A DNA stretch of 42,576 bases from RECO01 sp050485385 (GCA_050485385.1 JBJHBG010000032.1:1-42576); one strand, 5' to 3'; counted from the stretch's first letter, positions 1 through 8,317 are shown. The notes: a model not told the origin generated them from the letters alone. Made by a program: numbers and translations.

Positions 1-148
1 CCGCCGCACCGGCGCGCCCGGCCTGCAGGCGCTCCCCCACTTCCGGCAGGTCGAACGGCGGGGCGAGGGCCGTCGCCTCGGCGCCGGGCGTCTCGTCCTC
101 GATCCAGCGCCGGCCGCCGAGCGACCGTTCGACCACGATGCGGCCCAC
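1..148 (-). CDS. recJ: Probable single-stranded-DNA exonuclease RecJ, N-terminal fragment
   Basis: Partial gene running off the left edge. Reading leftwards from a GTG at 148 gives about 49 residues with no stop, including VVERSLGGRRW and FDLPEVGERLQAGR. This pattern (a short hydrophobic lead, ERS-x-x-GRRW, then a helix choosing among replication-protein-like LPEV residues) is what I know from the N-terminus of alphaproteobacterial RecJ, a 5'-3' single-strand exonuclease used in recombination and repair. None of the catalytic DHH motifs is inside the window, so the call rests on the N-terminal signature alone. The gene starts 8 bases after the stop of the ADP-ribosylglycohydrolase gene, suggesting co-transcription. 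The start is uncertain: there is no clear ribosome binding site, and the frame stays open further upstream. Confidence 0.55.
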   Translation of the reverse strand, partial: MGRIVVERSLGGRRWIEDETPGAEATALAPPFDLPEVGERLQAGRAGAA

Positions 149-156
149 GGCGCCGC

Positions 157-1140
157 TCAGCGTCCCGATCCCACGGCACCGGCGGCGGTCAGCAGGGCCG
201 CGACGTCGGCGGCAATCCCGTCGTGGTCGGCCAGCCGCTGGCGCCACGTCGCCGGCACCGCCGTCACGCCGAGGCTGGCGCCCAGCCACGCGCCGACCAG
301 CATCGCCCGGCTGGCATTGTCGCCGCGGGCGGCGCAACAGGCGCGGATCGCCCCGGTGAAGTCGTCGGCAAAGGCGAGTGCGGTGTGCAGCGCCGCGGGG
401 AAGGCTTGGCGCAGCCCGCACGCCCGGCCGAACCTGCCGGTAGCCGTATCGACGTCGCGGCCGCGCGCCGCCCGCACCGCCTCCACCATCTCCCGGATCT
501 CGAGGCCGAGGGGGGTCCGCGCGTCGCCCAGGCGAGCGAGCCGGTCGACCGCCTCCCGGAGTTCGGCGCCCGCCAGGAGGTCGTCCAGGAGTTGCGCATG
601 GGCACAGGCGTAGGCGACCGCGCGGTCGTGGCTCTGGAGCACCCGCGTCGCCCGGTCGACGTGCAGCATGGTCGCGGGCGAGCCCACGTAGCGCACGACC
701 AGGGGGGCGAGACGCGAGGTCGTCACGTTCTGGTCGTCGGCGAGGGCCGCGTCCTCGGCGAAGGCCACCTCGCCCGGCTGGTCCAGGCGCCGCTGGACCA
801 GATGCCGGGTCGGCTTGTCCCGATAGCTCCGGCAGTCCGGCGCCGCGTAGAAGGCGAACAGGCGCTCGCCGTAGTGTCGGGGATCGAAGCCGCCGACGGC
901 GACCAAGCTCCGCAGCAGCACCAGCGCGCCTTCGCCGTAGTGCGTGAGCGCGCCCGGCGCCTTGCCGGCGTGGTAGTGGTCCGCGTCAGGCGCATCGAAG
1001 CCCTCGGGACCGTCGGGGAAACGTTCGCGGAAGGCGGCTTCGTCGTAGATCCAGTGGCTGCCGAGACAGTAGGCGTCGCCCACGAACGGACCCCAGAGCG
1101 CACCCGCCATGCGCTCCGTAGCGCGCCCGCTCGCCGCCAT
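157..1140 (-). CDS. ADP-ribosylglycohydrolase family protein
   Basis: About 327 residues. The N-terminal motif VGDAYCLGSHWIYD (about residues 17-30) corresponds to the GDALG metal-site motif of the ADP-ribosylglycohydrolase (DraG/ARH, J1-crystallin-like) fold, and a C-terminal GDNASRAMLVGAWLGA matches the position of the second metal motif. The family removes ADP-ribose from proteins or small molecules. The canonical C-terminal G-x-DTD is replaced here by GDNAS, as in a subfamily whose substrate is not known to me. So the fold is well supported and the reaction is not. The start at 1140 is chosen because GGGAGAGGG lies just upstream of that ATG; the frame is open further upstream. It is divergent from glmS and probably co-transcribed with the downstream recJ fragment. 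Confidence 0.8.
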   Translation of the reverse strand: MAASGRATERMAGALWGPFVGDAYCLGSHWIYDEAAFRERFPDGPEGFDAPDADHYHAGKAPGALTHYGEGALVLLRSLVAVGGFDPRHYGERLFAFYAAPDCRSYRDKPTRHLVQRRLDQPGEVAFAEDAALADDQNVTTSRLAPLVVRYVGSPATMLHVDRATRVLQSHDRAVAYACAHAQLLDDLLAGAELREAVDRLARLGDARTPLGLEIREMVEAVRAARGRDVDTATGRFGRACGLRQAFPAALHTALAFADDFTGAIRACCAARGDNASRAMLVGAWLGASLGVTAVPATWRQRLADHDGIAADVAALLTAAGAVGSGR

Positions 1141-1290
1141 GCCGTCCCTCTCCCGCCCGCATCGGATCGTCCGCGCGAGCTTTAGCACCGGCATCGCCCG
1201 TGCGCATCCCCGACGGTGACGCGCTGGTCAACCCGCCGGCGATCCGGTAGGGCTCCAACGGACGTTCGAGACGAGACGGAGACAGCGTCG

Positions 1291-3111
1291 ATGTGCGGGA
1301 TCGTCGGTCTGCTCGGCCGCCAGACGGCGGCACCGTTGCTGGTCGAGGGGCTGCGACGGCTGGAGTATCGCGGCTACGACAGCGCCGGCATCGCCACCTT
1401 GGAACGCGGCCGCCTCGACCGCCGCCGCGCCGAGGGCAAGATCGCCAATCTGGAGGCCGTCCTCGCCGCCCGGCCGCTGATCGGCACCGTCGGCATCGGC
1501 CATACCCGCTGGGCCACGCACGGCCAGCCGAACGAAACCAACGCCCATCCGCACATCGCGGACGGTATCGCCGTCGTCCACAACGGCATCATCGAAAACT
1601 TCCAGGAGCTGCGCGACCGGCTGGAGGCCGAGGGTCACCTGTTCGAGACCGAGACCGATACCGAAGTCGTGCCGCATCTGATCGGCTACTACCGGCGGCG
1701 GGGTGCCGAGCCGATGGCGGCGGTGGCCAAGGCCGTGCGCGACCTGCATGGTGCCTACGCCCTGGCGCTCTTGATCGAGGACGCCCCGGAGAGCCTGTTC
1801 GTCGCCCGCAAGGGCAGCCCCTTGGCCATCGGCTACGGCAACGGCGAGATGTACGTCGGCTCCGACGCGATGGCGCTCGCACCCCTGACCGACCGCATCC
1901 AGTACCTGGCGGAGGGTGACTTGGCGGCGATCACCTTCGACGGCGCGGAAATCCGCAACGCCGTAGGCGAGGTCGTCGACCGGCCGATCGTGCGCACCGC
2001 CTATTCCGGCGCGCTGATCGGCAAGGGCAACCATCGCCATTTCATGGAGAAGGAAATCTACGAGCAGCCGGCAGTGCTCGGCGACACGCTCAACGCCTTT
2101 CAGGTGGGACAGTCGCGCTTGGCCGTGCCGGACCTGCCCTTCGACTTCGCCACCCTCCAGCGGCTGCACGTCATCGGCTGCGGTACCGCCGCCTACGCCG
2201 GGCTGACCGCCAAGTACTGGTTCGAGCGGCTGGCGGCCCTACCGGTCGATTGGGACATCGCGTCGGAGTTCCGCTACCGCGAGCCGCCGCTTTTGCCGGG
2301 TGCGGGCGCCGTGTTCGTGTCGCAGTCGGGCGAGACCGCCGACACGCTCGCGGCCCTGCGGCTCGTCCGTCAAGCGGGGCTCGCCACACTCGCCCTGGTC
2401 AACGTGCCCGAGAGCAGCATCGCCCGCGAGGCGCACGGTCTGTTGCGCACCCTGGCCGGACCCGAGATCGGCGTCGCCTCGACCAAGGCCTTCACCACGC
2501 AGTTGGCAAGCTTCGCTTGCCTCGCGCTGATCGCGGGGGAAGAACGGGGAACGCTCGACGCCGCAGCCATGGCCGGCCATCTGGCGGCCCTCGAATCGTT
2601 GCCGGCGCGGGTGCTCGACGCCTTGGAACTGGCCGAGCCGATCCGCGAGGTCGCCGAGGCGTTCAAGGACGTGCGCGACGTGCTGTTCGTCGGCCGCGGC
2701 ACGGCCTTCCCGATCGCGCTGGAGGGCGCGCTCAAGCTGAAGGAACTGACCTACATCCATGCCGAGGGCTATGCCGCTGGCGAGTTGAAGCACGGGCCGA
2801 TCGCGCTGGTCGACGAGCACACGCCGGTGGTCGTGGTGGCACCGCCCGATGCGGTGTTCGAGAAGACGGCGAGCAACCTGCAGGAGGTGGCGGCGCGCGG
2901 CGGCCGCGTGCTGTTGATCTCCGACGAAGCCGGCGTCAAGGCGCTTCGCCGCCACGTCTGGCGGGCCATCGCACTGCCCGAGGTCGAGCCGCTGGTGGCC
3001 CCCATCGTCTACACCATCCCCTTGCAGCTTCTGGCCTATCACGTCGCCCTCTGGCGCGGGACCGACGTCGACCAGCCCCGCAACCTGGCGAAGGCCGTGA
3101 CGGTGGAGTGA
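1291..3111 (+). CDS. glmS: Glutamine--fructose-6-phosphate aminotransferase (isomerizing)
   Basis: 606 residues, the normal family length. It converts fructose-6-phosphate and glutamine to glucosamine-6-phosphate, the first committed step to UDP-GlcNAc for peptidoglycan and lipid A; cytoplasmic. The chosen ATG puts the catalytic cysteine at residue 2 (MCGIVGLLG), required because the class II glutamine amidotransferase nucleophile must be N-terminal; the longer upstream frame is therefore rejected. The amidotransferase domain covers about 1-220 (GHTRWATHG, NGIIEN). Two SIS sugar-isomerase domains follow, with VSQSGETADT and ASTKAFTTQ, and the protein ends in the typical NLAKAVTVE. GGAGA precedes the start. 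The usual neighbour glmU is not adjacent in this window. Confidence 0.97.
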   Translation: MCGIVGLLGRQTAAPLLVEGLRRLEYRGYDSAGIATLERGRLDRRRAEGKIANLEAVLAARPLIGTVGIGHTRWATHGQPNETNAHPHIADGIAVVHNGIIENFQELRDRLEAEGHLFETETDTEVVPHLIGYYRRRGAEPMAAVAKAVRDLHGAYALALLIEDAPESLFVARKGSPLAIGYGNGEMYVGSDAMALAPLTDRIQYLAEGDLAAITFDGAEIRNAVGEVVDRPIVRTAYSGALIGKGNHRHFMEKEIYEQPAVLGDTLNAFQVGQSRLAVPDLPFDFATLQRLHVIGCGTAAYAGLTAKYWFERLAALPVDWDIASEFRYREPPLLPGAGAVFVSQSGETADTLAALRLVRQAGLATLALVNVPESSIAREAHGLLRTLAGPEIGVASTKAFTTQLASFACLALIAGEERGTLDAAAMAGHLAALESLPARVLDALELAEPIREVAEAFKDVRDVLFVGRGTAFPIALEGALKLKELTYIHAEGYAAGELKHGPIALVDEHTPVVVVAPPDAVFEKTASNLQEVAARGGRVLLISDEAGVKALRRHVWRAIALPEVEPLVAPIVYTIPLQLLAYHVALWRGTDVDQPRNLAKAVTVE

Positions 3112-3196
3112 CGCTCGAAGCGAACCGATGGACGGGCTCTTGCGTATGACGACAAAACGATGACGTTGACGTCGAGAGCCGACCGTTCGAGGGCCC

Positions 3197-3982
3197 ATGC
3201 GCACCGTGCCCAGCTTCCAGCTTCAGCCCGCCGCTCCCGGTCCGCTGCCGGGGTCGCCGCAGCGGCGGCGTGAAGCGCTTGCGTCGCTGGGCTGCGGTCT
3301 CGCTGCCGTGGTCGCTGTCGGCCTCGCCGCGGTGGAGGTGGCGGGCTTCGCGTCCGCCGTGGTCGTTGCCGCTGCCAGCGTGTTCACCGTCCTCGCCGCC
3401 GTCGTGTTGGCGCGCGTCGAGCGCTTCCATCCCCATGCCGGCTTTGGCACTGCCAATCGTATCACGGTCGCCCGCGCCGCGCTGAACTGCCTTCTCGTCG
3501 GGCTCGTGGCCGATCCGGCGACGGTGGCGGCAGCTTGGCCGCAGGGGCTCGGCTGGGCCGTGATCGGCCTCACGCTCTTGTCGCTGGCGCTCGACGGCAT
3601 CGACGGTTATGCCGCGCGGCGCACCGGCGCCGCCTCACGCTTCGGTGCGCGATTCGATGTCGAGGTCGACGCACTTCTCCTCGTCGCCCTGGCGGCGCTC
3701 GCCTTCCTGTTGGGCAAGGCCGGCGCCTGGGTATTGGCGAGCGGCGGCCTCTACTACGCCTTCTTGGCGACACGGCGACTGTGGCCTCGGCTGGCCTACC
3801 CCCTACCGCCGGCGCTCTGGCGGAAGGCGGTGTTCGTGGTGCAGGCAGCCGCGTTGATCGTGGTCGCACTGCCCATGATCGAGCCTCCCCTCAGCGGCGC
3901 CATCGCCGCCACGGCGCTCGCGTTTCTGGTCGGCGGCTTCGCCGTCGACGTCCGCTGGCTGCTCCGCCATGCCCCGCGTTGA
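3197..3982 (+). CDS. CDP-alcohol phosphatidyltransferase family membrane protein
   Basis: 261 residues, about six predicted membrane helices. The complete family signature D-x2-DG-x2-AR-x8-G-x3-D-x3-D is present: D133, D136-G137, A140-R141, G150, D154 and D158. It is preceded by the usual NRITVARAALN helix. Family members transfer a phospho-alcohol head group from a CDP-activated donor in the inner membrane. Which alcohol and acceptor are used cannot be read from the sequence. Its last 14 bases overlap the start of the sulfatase-type gene, so the two are probably translated together and may act on the same lipid or glycan. About 75 residues rich in small hydrophobics precede the catalytic core. 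Confidence 0.88.
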   Translation: MRTVPSFQLQPAAPGPLPGSPQRRREALASLGCGLAAVVAVGLAAVEVAGFASAVVVAAASVFTVLAAVVLARVERFHPHAGFGTANRITVARAALNCLLVGLVADPATVAAAWPQGLGWAVIGLTLLSLALDGIDGYAARRTGAASRFGARFDVEVDALLLVALAALAFLLGKAGAWVLASGGLYYAFLATRRLWPRLAYPLPPALWRKAVFVVQAAALIVVALPMIEPPLSGAIAATALAFLVGGFAVDVRWLLRHAPR

Positions 3983-5660
3983 TCGCCGTCGCATCGCGGG
4001 TCTGGTGCTCGGTCTGGTCGCGCTGCACGCGGCCCTGGCCCTGCCCAACCGGCTCGACCTCGTGACCCCCACGGCCCTCCTCCGACTCCCGGTCGAACTG
4101 CCCCTGGTGGTGGTGCTGCTCCTCCTTCTGCCCGGGCGCTGGCGGCAGCGCACGGCCGTCCTCCTCGGCGTCGTGCTAGCCCTGGTCGTCGCCTTGAAGC
4201 TCGCCGACATGGCCGCCTACGCGGCGCTCGCCCGCCCCTTCAACCCGATCCTCGACACGCATCTGGCTGCCGCTAGTCGGCACCTCCTGCAGGGTGCCAT
4301 CGGGACCTTGCCGACGCTGCTGGCAGCGGTGGCGTTGGTCCTGACGGTCGGAGCCACCGCCGTGGCCCTGGTGCGAGCACTCGCCACCCTCGGCCGGGCG
4401 CTGCCGGCAAGCCCGCTCGTCGGGAGTGGCGCCAGCGCCGGCCGTGCCGCAGCGATCCTGGCGGCGCTGGCCGTCGCCGGCGGCCTCGGCGTGACGGCGG
4501 CGGCGCACACCACGGCGGTGAGCGCCGAGACCAGCCAACTCGTGCACGCTCACGGCCGCTTCTTCGCCGGCAGCCTGCGCGACCTCCGCGCCTTTCGCGA
4601 GGAGGCGCGGCACGACCCGTTCGCCCACGTTGCGAGCGACCGGCTGCTCCAGATCCTGGCCGGCAAGGACGTGCTGTTGGTCTTCGTCGAGAGCTATGGT
4701 CGCTCGGCGCTGGAGCACCCGCTGTACGCGCCCACCATCCTGCCCACGCTCGACCGCTTCGCGCAGACGCTCGAGGCGCGCGGCTACCACGCCCGCTCGG
4801 GCTGGGTCACCGCACCGATGGTCGGCGGCCAGAGCTGGCTCGCCCACGCCTCGATGCTCTCCGGTCTCTGGATCGACAACCAGCGCCGCTACCGGAGCCT
4901 GCTCGCGACCGACCGTACCACCTTGATCCGCGACTTCGCGCGGGCCGGCTGGGAGACGGCGGCGGTGATGCCGGCGATCACCATGGCGTGGCCCGAGGGT
5001 GCGTTCTTCGGCTACGACCGCATCCACGCCGCCGCCGATCTCGGCTATCGCGGCGAGCCCTTCAACTGGGTGACCATGCCCGATCAGTACACCATGGCGG
5101 CGCTGAACCGACTGGAACTGGATCGCGACCCGCGTGGGCCGGTGTTCGCCGAGATCGCGCTCATCTCCAGTCATGCGCCGTGGGTGCCGATCCCGCCGGT
5201 GATCGCCTGGGACGAGGTGGGCGATGGGTCGGTGTTCACCCCCTACGCGCTGTCGGGCGATCCGCCGCGCGTGGTCTGGCAGGACCCGGACCGCGTGCGC
5301 GCGCAGTACCTGAAGGCCGTCGACTATGCCCTGCAAAACCTCGACTCCTACGTCGCCCATTTCGGCCGCGACGACCTCCTCCTCATCGTGCTGGGCGACC
5401 ATCAGCCGGCCCCCATCGTCACCGGGCCCGATGCCTCGTTCGACGTGCCGATCCACCTGCTGAGCCGCGATCCGGCGGTGATCGAGGCGATCGAGCCGTG
5501 GGGCTGGACGCCCGGGATGCGGCCCGACGCCGACGTCGCGCCCTGGCGCATGGACGCTTTCCGGGGCCGTCTGTTGGAGGCGTTCACGCCCGGCGAGCCG
5601 CTTTCGGCCGACACCTTGCCGCCACGCGTCTCCCGTGCTTCGCTCCCGGCGACTCGCTGA
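3969..5660 (+). CDS. Membrane-anchored sulfatase / phosphoglycerol-transferase-type enzyme
   Basis: 563 residues: an N-terminal block of about four membrane helices (to about residue 190), then an extracytoplasmic alkaline-phosphatase-superfamily domain. Metal-site features are visible: VLLVFVESYG (first acidic ligand), a likely nucleophile region GGQSWLAH, ISSHAPWV (histidine ligand) and LIVLGDHQP (Asp-His pair). The layout matches the LTA-synthase / OpgB / sulfatase group, whose members transfer phosphoglycerol or phosphoethanolamine, or hydrolyse sulfate or phosphate esters, outside the membrane. The nucleophile appears to be Ser rather than the Thr of LtaS, so the precise reaction is open. 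It overlaps the CDP-alcohol phosphatidyltransferase gene by 14 bases, and its stop overlaps the next start by one base, so it forms an operon with both. Confidence 0.82.
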   Translation: MPRVDRRRIAGLVLGLVALHAALALPNRLDLVTPTALLRLPVELPLVVVLLLLLPGRWRQRTAVLLGVVLALVVALKLADMAAYAALARPFNPILDTHLAAASRHLLQGAIGTLPTLLAAVALVLTVGATAVALVRALATLGRALPASPLVGSGASAGRAAAILAALAVAGGLGVTAAAHTTAVSAETSQLVHAHGRFFAGSLRDLRAFREEARHDPFAHVASDRLLQILAGKDVLLVFVESYGRSALEHPLYAPTILPTLDRFAQTLEARGYHARSGWVTAPMVGGQSWLAHASMLSGLWIDNQRRYRSLLATDRTTLIRDFARAGWETAAVMPAITMAWPEGAFFGYDRIHAAADLGYRGEPFNWVTMPDQYTMAALNRLELDRDPRGPVFAEIALISSHAPWVPIPPVIAWDEVGDGSVFTPYALSGDPPRVVWQDPDRVRAQYLKAVDYALQNLDSYVAHFGRDDLLLIVLGDHQPAPIVTGPDASFDVPIHLLSRDPAVIEAIEPWGWTPGMRPDADVAPWRMDAFRGRLLEAFTPGEPLSADTLPPRVSRASLPATR

Positions 5661-6100
5661 TGGAGAGGGCACAGGCGCTGACCGGGGATCGAACGGCCGG
5701 CAGGTGGGGTTGGCGACGGGCGGTGCAGGGCGGGGCCATGACCCTGCTCCTGTTCGTCGTGGGTTGTGCCGAGCCGTGGCCCGGCCAGGGCCTCGTCGGC
5801 TATCCGCAACTGGCGGAGGAGGTGCGCCGGCACTACGAGCGCGACGCCATGGAGCGCAGTGCGACCTGCGTGCGGCCATTGATGACGGGCATCCTGCGCG
5901 CCGAGATCGTCGAGCGCGACGATGAAGCGGACGAGATGACGGTGCTGGTCCGCTACGCGTGGCGCGACGGGCTGAGCGACGACGATCCGCCGTTCGTCGG
6001 CTGCAACGGCATCGCCGAGCGGCGCTTTCTCGTCGACACCAGCGGCGAGATCGCGCGGGTGATCGGCATGGACGGCGAGCAGCGGCCACGGCGCCGCTGA
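5660..6100 (+). CDS. Small putative lipoprotein, paralogue of the next gene
   Basis: 146 residues. The start codon shares a base with the stop of the sulfatase-type gene. A basic stretch (GRWGWRRA) is followed by a hydrophobic segment ending in LLFVVGC, a lipobox-like signal-peptidase II site; an internal ATG at 5738 would give a more usual short n-region. The mature part has a VRRHYERDAMERSATC block, ILRAEIVE and VLVRYAWRDG, all shared with the next gene, showing a tandem duplication. One Cys after the helix and one late Cys (FVGCNGIAERRFLV) are also shared and may form a disulfide. I do not recognise the family. Its position suggests a periplasmic accessory to the upstream enzyme pair, which is inference. 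Confidence 0.7.
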   Translation: MERAQALTGDRTAGRWGWRRAVQGGAMTLLLFVVGCAEPWPGQGLVGYPQLAEEVRRHYERDAMERSATCVRPLMTGILRAEIVERDDEADEMTVLVRYAWRDGLSDDDPPFVGCNGIAERRFLVDTSGEIARVIGMDGEQRPRRR

Positions 6101-6126
6101 CGGCCTTCGGTGGGAGGGGTCGGACG

Positions 6127-6495
6127 ATGCGCTCGATGGTCGGAGCCGTGCTCGCCTTGGCGCTGGGTGCATGCACCGCCATCGCCACCCGTGGCGATCT
6201 CGTCGGCGTGCCCGGGTTGGGCGACGACGTGCGGCGCTTCTACGAGCGGCTCGCCTGGGAGCAGAGCGGCTCCTGCTTGTTCCCGCGCATGGAGGCGATC
6301 CTGCGGGCCGAGGTGGTCGACGCGGGCGAGGACACGACGACCGTCCGCGTGCGCTACGTCTGGAACAGCGGTGGCGCCCGCAGCGTGGACGGCGGCAATA
6401 CCTGCCGCGGCACGGCCGAACGGGACTTCGTCGTCCGCCCCATCGAAGGCGGGGCCACGGTGCTGTCGATGACGGGCGGACAGCGGCGCATGTAG
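6127..6495 (+). CDS. Small putative lipoprotein, tandem paralogue
   Basis: 122 residues, 26 bases after the preceding paralogue. MRSMVGAVLALALGAC is a textbook short lipoprotein signal with lipobox ALGAC, better formed than in the upstream copy. The mature part repeats the same plan: DLVGVPGLGDDVRRFYERL, SGSCLFPRMEAILRAEVV, TTVRVRYVWN, then a late Cys in NTCRGTAERDFVV and a short C-terminal strand GATVLSMTGGQR. Both cysteines line up with the upstream copy. The family is not recognised. The gene ends the operon that begins with the CDP-alcohol phosphatidyltransferase and is followed by paired hairpins. Confidence 0.72.
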   Translation: MRSMVGAVLALALGACTAIATRGDLVGVPGLGDDVRRFYERLAWEQSGSCLFPRMEAILRAEVVDAGEDTTTVRVRYVWNSGGARSVDGGNTCRGTAERDFVVRPIEGGATVLSMTGGQRRM

Positions 6496-6528
6496 CTGGG
6501 CCTTCGCGACCCCGGCCGCATGTCGAGT

Positions 6529-6577
6529 GGCGACGGCAACGCCGTCGCCCGGGGGCGCGGGGGCCAATAGCCCCCGC
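6529..6577. terminator. Two hairpins between convergent genes
   Basis: The first hairpin has a perfect 9-base stem (GGCGACGGC, loop AAC, GCCGTCGCC; 6529-6549). The second has a 7-base stem GCGGGGG / CCCCCGC (6557-6577). They sit between the lipoprotein operon and the convergent GntR gene, so a bidirectional terminator is likely. There is no long T-run on either side. Confidence 0.6.
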
Positions 6578-6581
6578 TAAA

Positions 6582-7397
6582 CTACCTAGCTGCCCCGCGC
6601 TGCGGCCGTGCCCCGGCCGGCGCCGCACGCCGGGCCTCGAGCATGCGGCGGAAGTGAGCCATGTTCGCCGCGACGCCGTAGCATTCGCGCGCTCCGCCGC
6701 TGTCGCGCGCCTCGATCATCCGCAGCATGGTCTCGTGGAGTTCGACGGTCTTCGCGACGTCGCCGACGCGGTTCGCCTCGTGCAGCCAGCCGGACACCAT
6801 GTCCAGCACCAGGGCCGCCATCGTCGCCACCAGCTCGTTGTGCGTGGCCCGGTAGACGGCGCGGTGGAACGCCATGTCGGCGAGGTTGACTTCGTCGACG
6901 TCGAAGGGCTCGCGACCGGCATGGACGCGCAGGTCCTCGATGCAGCGGCGCATGGCGGCGAGGTCGTCGGCGGTGCGGCGCTCGGCCGCCAACTCGGCGC
7001 AGGCGCGCTCGAACACGAGCCGCAGTTCCATCAGCTTCTGCGGCGTGGTCTCGCGCAGGTGGAGCTGGAACTCGAGGAGGTGGGCGACCGACGCATGGTT
7101 ACCGTCGCTGACGAAGGTGCCGTGGCCGTGGCGCACGTCGAGAATGCCGGAGGCCGCGAGCTGCTTGGTCGCCTCGCGCACCGAGGTGCGGCTGACACCG
7201 ATCTCCTCGGCCAGCGCGACCTCGGTCGGTAGCTTGCCGCCGGGTGGCAGCGAGCCGTCGGCGATCCGCCGCTTGACGTAGTCCAGCACCAGTTCGACCC
7301 GGCTCTGCGGCCGTGCCCGCGGCTCTGCGCCCTGCATCGTCCCGTCCACCTCGCCGCCGTTCTCGCCCCGCGAGGGCGTTGACACCGAATAGGTCAT
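6582..7397 (-). CDS. GntR/FadR-family transcriptional regulator
   Basis: 271 residues. The N-terminal winged helix-turn-helix (about residues 30-100) shows KLPTEVALAEEIG and VSRTSVREATKQLA, the classic GntR pattern. The remainder is a helical FCD ligand-binding domain (FERACAELAAE, DMAFHRAVYRATHN, and a late MLRMIEAR helix) that in this family binds a carboxylic acid, often through a metal ion. It lies divergent to the dehydrogenase/TRAP operon and is the likely local repressor, relieved by the transported acid or a product of it; that is inference from position. The ATG at 7397 is preceded by GAGGAAG at suitable spacing. The first 25 or so residues are a non-conserved tail. Confidence 0.92.
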   Translation of the reverse strand: MTYSVSTPSRGENGGEVDGTMQGAEPRARPQSRVELVLDYVKRRIADGSLPPGGKLPTEVALAEEIGVSRTSVREATKQLAASGILDVRHGHGTFVSDGNHASVAHLLEFQLHLRETTPQKLMELRLVFERACAELAAERRTADDLAAMRRCIEDLRVHAGREPFDVDEVNLADMAFHRAVYRATHNELVATMAALVLDMVSGWLHEANRVGDVAKTVELHETMLRMIEARDSGGARECYGVAANMAHFRRMLEARRAAPAGARPQRGAAR

Positions 7398-7401
7398 ACC
7401 T
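7391..7401. promoter_or_regulatory. Weak GntR-type palindrome over the regulator's start codon
   Basis: AGGT-CAT-ACCT, a GT-N3-AC core like FadR-subfamily operators, spans the start codon of the GntR gene. The arms are only 4 bases, so this may be chance; if real it would fit autorepression. Confidence 0.2.
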
Positions 7402-7509
7402 CAGACTTCCTCGATCAGGGTAGGTCGAGCAGGAACGCCACGTCGATGGTGCATTTTCGAGACCGAACGAACCGACCGCGCGGCTCGTCGCGTCCAGGAG
7501 GCCCGCACC

Positions 7510-8304
7510 GTGACCGGTAGGGTTGCGGGACGGACGGCCGTCGTCTTCGGCGCCGGCTCGGTCGGCGAGGGCTGGGGCAACGGCAAGGCCTCGGCCGTTC
7601 TCTACGCACGCGAGGGGGCGAACGTCGCCTGCGTCGACCGCGACGAAGCCGCGGCCGTGGCCACGGCCCGGACCATCGCGGACGAGGGCGGCGCGGCGAT
7701 GGCACTCGCCGCCGACGTCACCGACCTCGACCAGATCCGGACGGCGGTGGACGCCACGGTCGCCCGCTGGGGCACCGTCGACATCCTCCACAACAACGTC
7801 GGCACCAACACCCAGGGCGGCCCGGTCGATACCAGCGAGGCCGAGTGGGACCGGGTCATGACGATCAATGTCAAGAGCATGTTCCTGACGTGCAAGTGCG
7901 TGCTGCCGATCATGGCCGCGCAGAGCCGCGGCGCCATCGTCAACATCTCGTCCCTGGCCTCGATCCGCTGGATGCACTTCAACTACATCTCGTACTACGC
8001 GTCCAAGGCCGCCGTGAACAACTTCACGCGCGCGGTGGCGATGCAGTACGCCGAGCAGGGCATCCGCGCGAACACCATCCTGCCGGGGCTGATGGACACG
8101 CCGCACATTTACCAGGCCATGGCCGCGCACTATGCGGACGTGGGCGAGATGCAGCGGCAACGCGCGGCGGTGACGCCGATGAAGCGGATGGGCGACGGTT
8201 GGGACATCGCGCATGCGGCCCTCTTCCTGGCTTCGGACGAGGCCAAGTACATCACGGGAATAGAACTATGCGTGGACGGCGGCCTGCACTGCAAAACGTA
8301 CTAG
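7510..8304 (+). CDS. SDR-family NAD(P)-dependent oxidoreductase
   Basis: 264 residues, classical SDR length. A GTG start at 7510 is preceded by CAGGAGG (about 7494-7500). The cofactor motif is the variant FGAGSVGEGWGNG (about residues 13-25) instead of the usual TG-x3-G-x-G. NNVG follows near residues 95-98, catalytic Ser near 147-148 in NISSLAS, and Tyr162-x3-Lys166 in SYYASK; CVDGG near the C-terminus is typical. The enzyme oxidises or reduces a hydroxyl or keto group with NAD(P). The first gene of a run leading to a TRAP transporter, it probably oxidises the imported hydroxy or sugar acid; the substrate is not deducible from sequence. Confidence 0.92.
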   Translation: MTGRVAGRTAVVFGAGSVGEGWGNGKASAVLYAREGANVACVDRDEAAAVATARTIADEGGAAMALAADVTDLDQIRTAVDATVARWGTVDILHNNVGTNTQGGPVDTSEAEWDRVMTINVKSMFLTCKCVLPIMAAQSRGAIVNISSLASIRWMHFNYISYYASKAAVNNFTRAVAMQYAEQGIRANTILPGLMDTPHIYQAMAAHYADVGEMQRQRAAVTPMKRMGDGWDIAHAALFLASDEAKYITGIELCVDGGLHCKTY

Positions 8305-8317
8305 CGGCGGTGCGGAC

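Noticed and set aside
1216..1290. N-terminal extension of the glmS frame
   Set aside because: GlmS needs its catalytic Cys directly after the start Met; the MCGIVG start at 1291 satisfies this and has a ribosome binding site.
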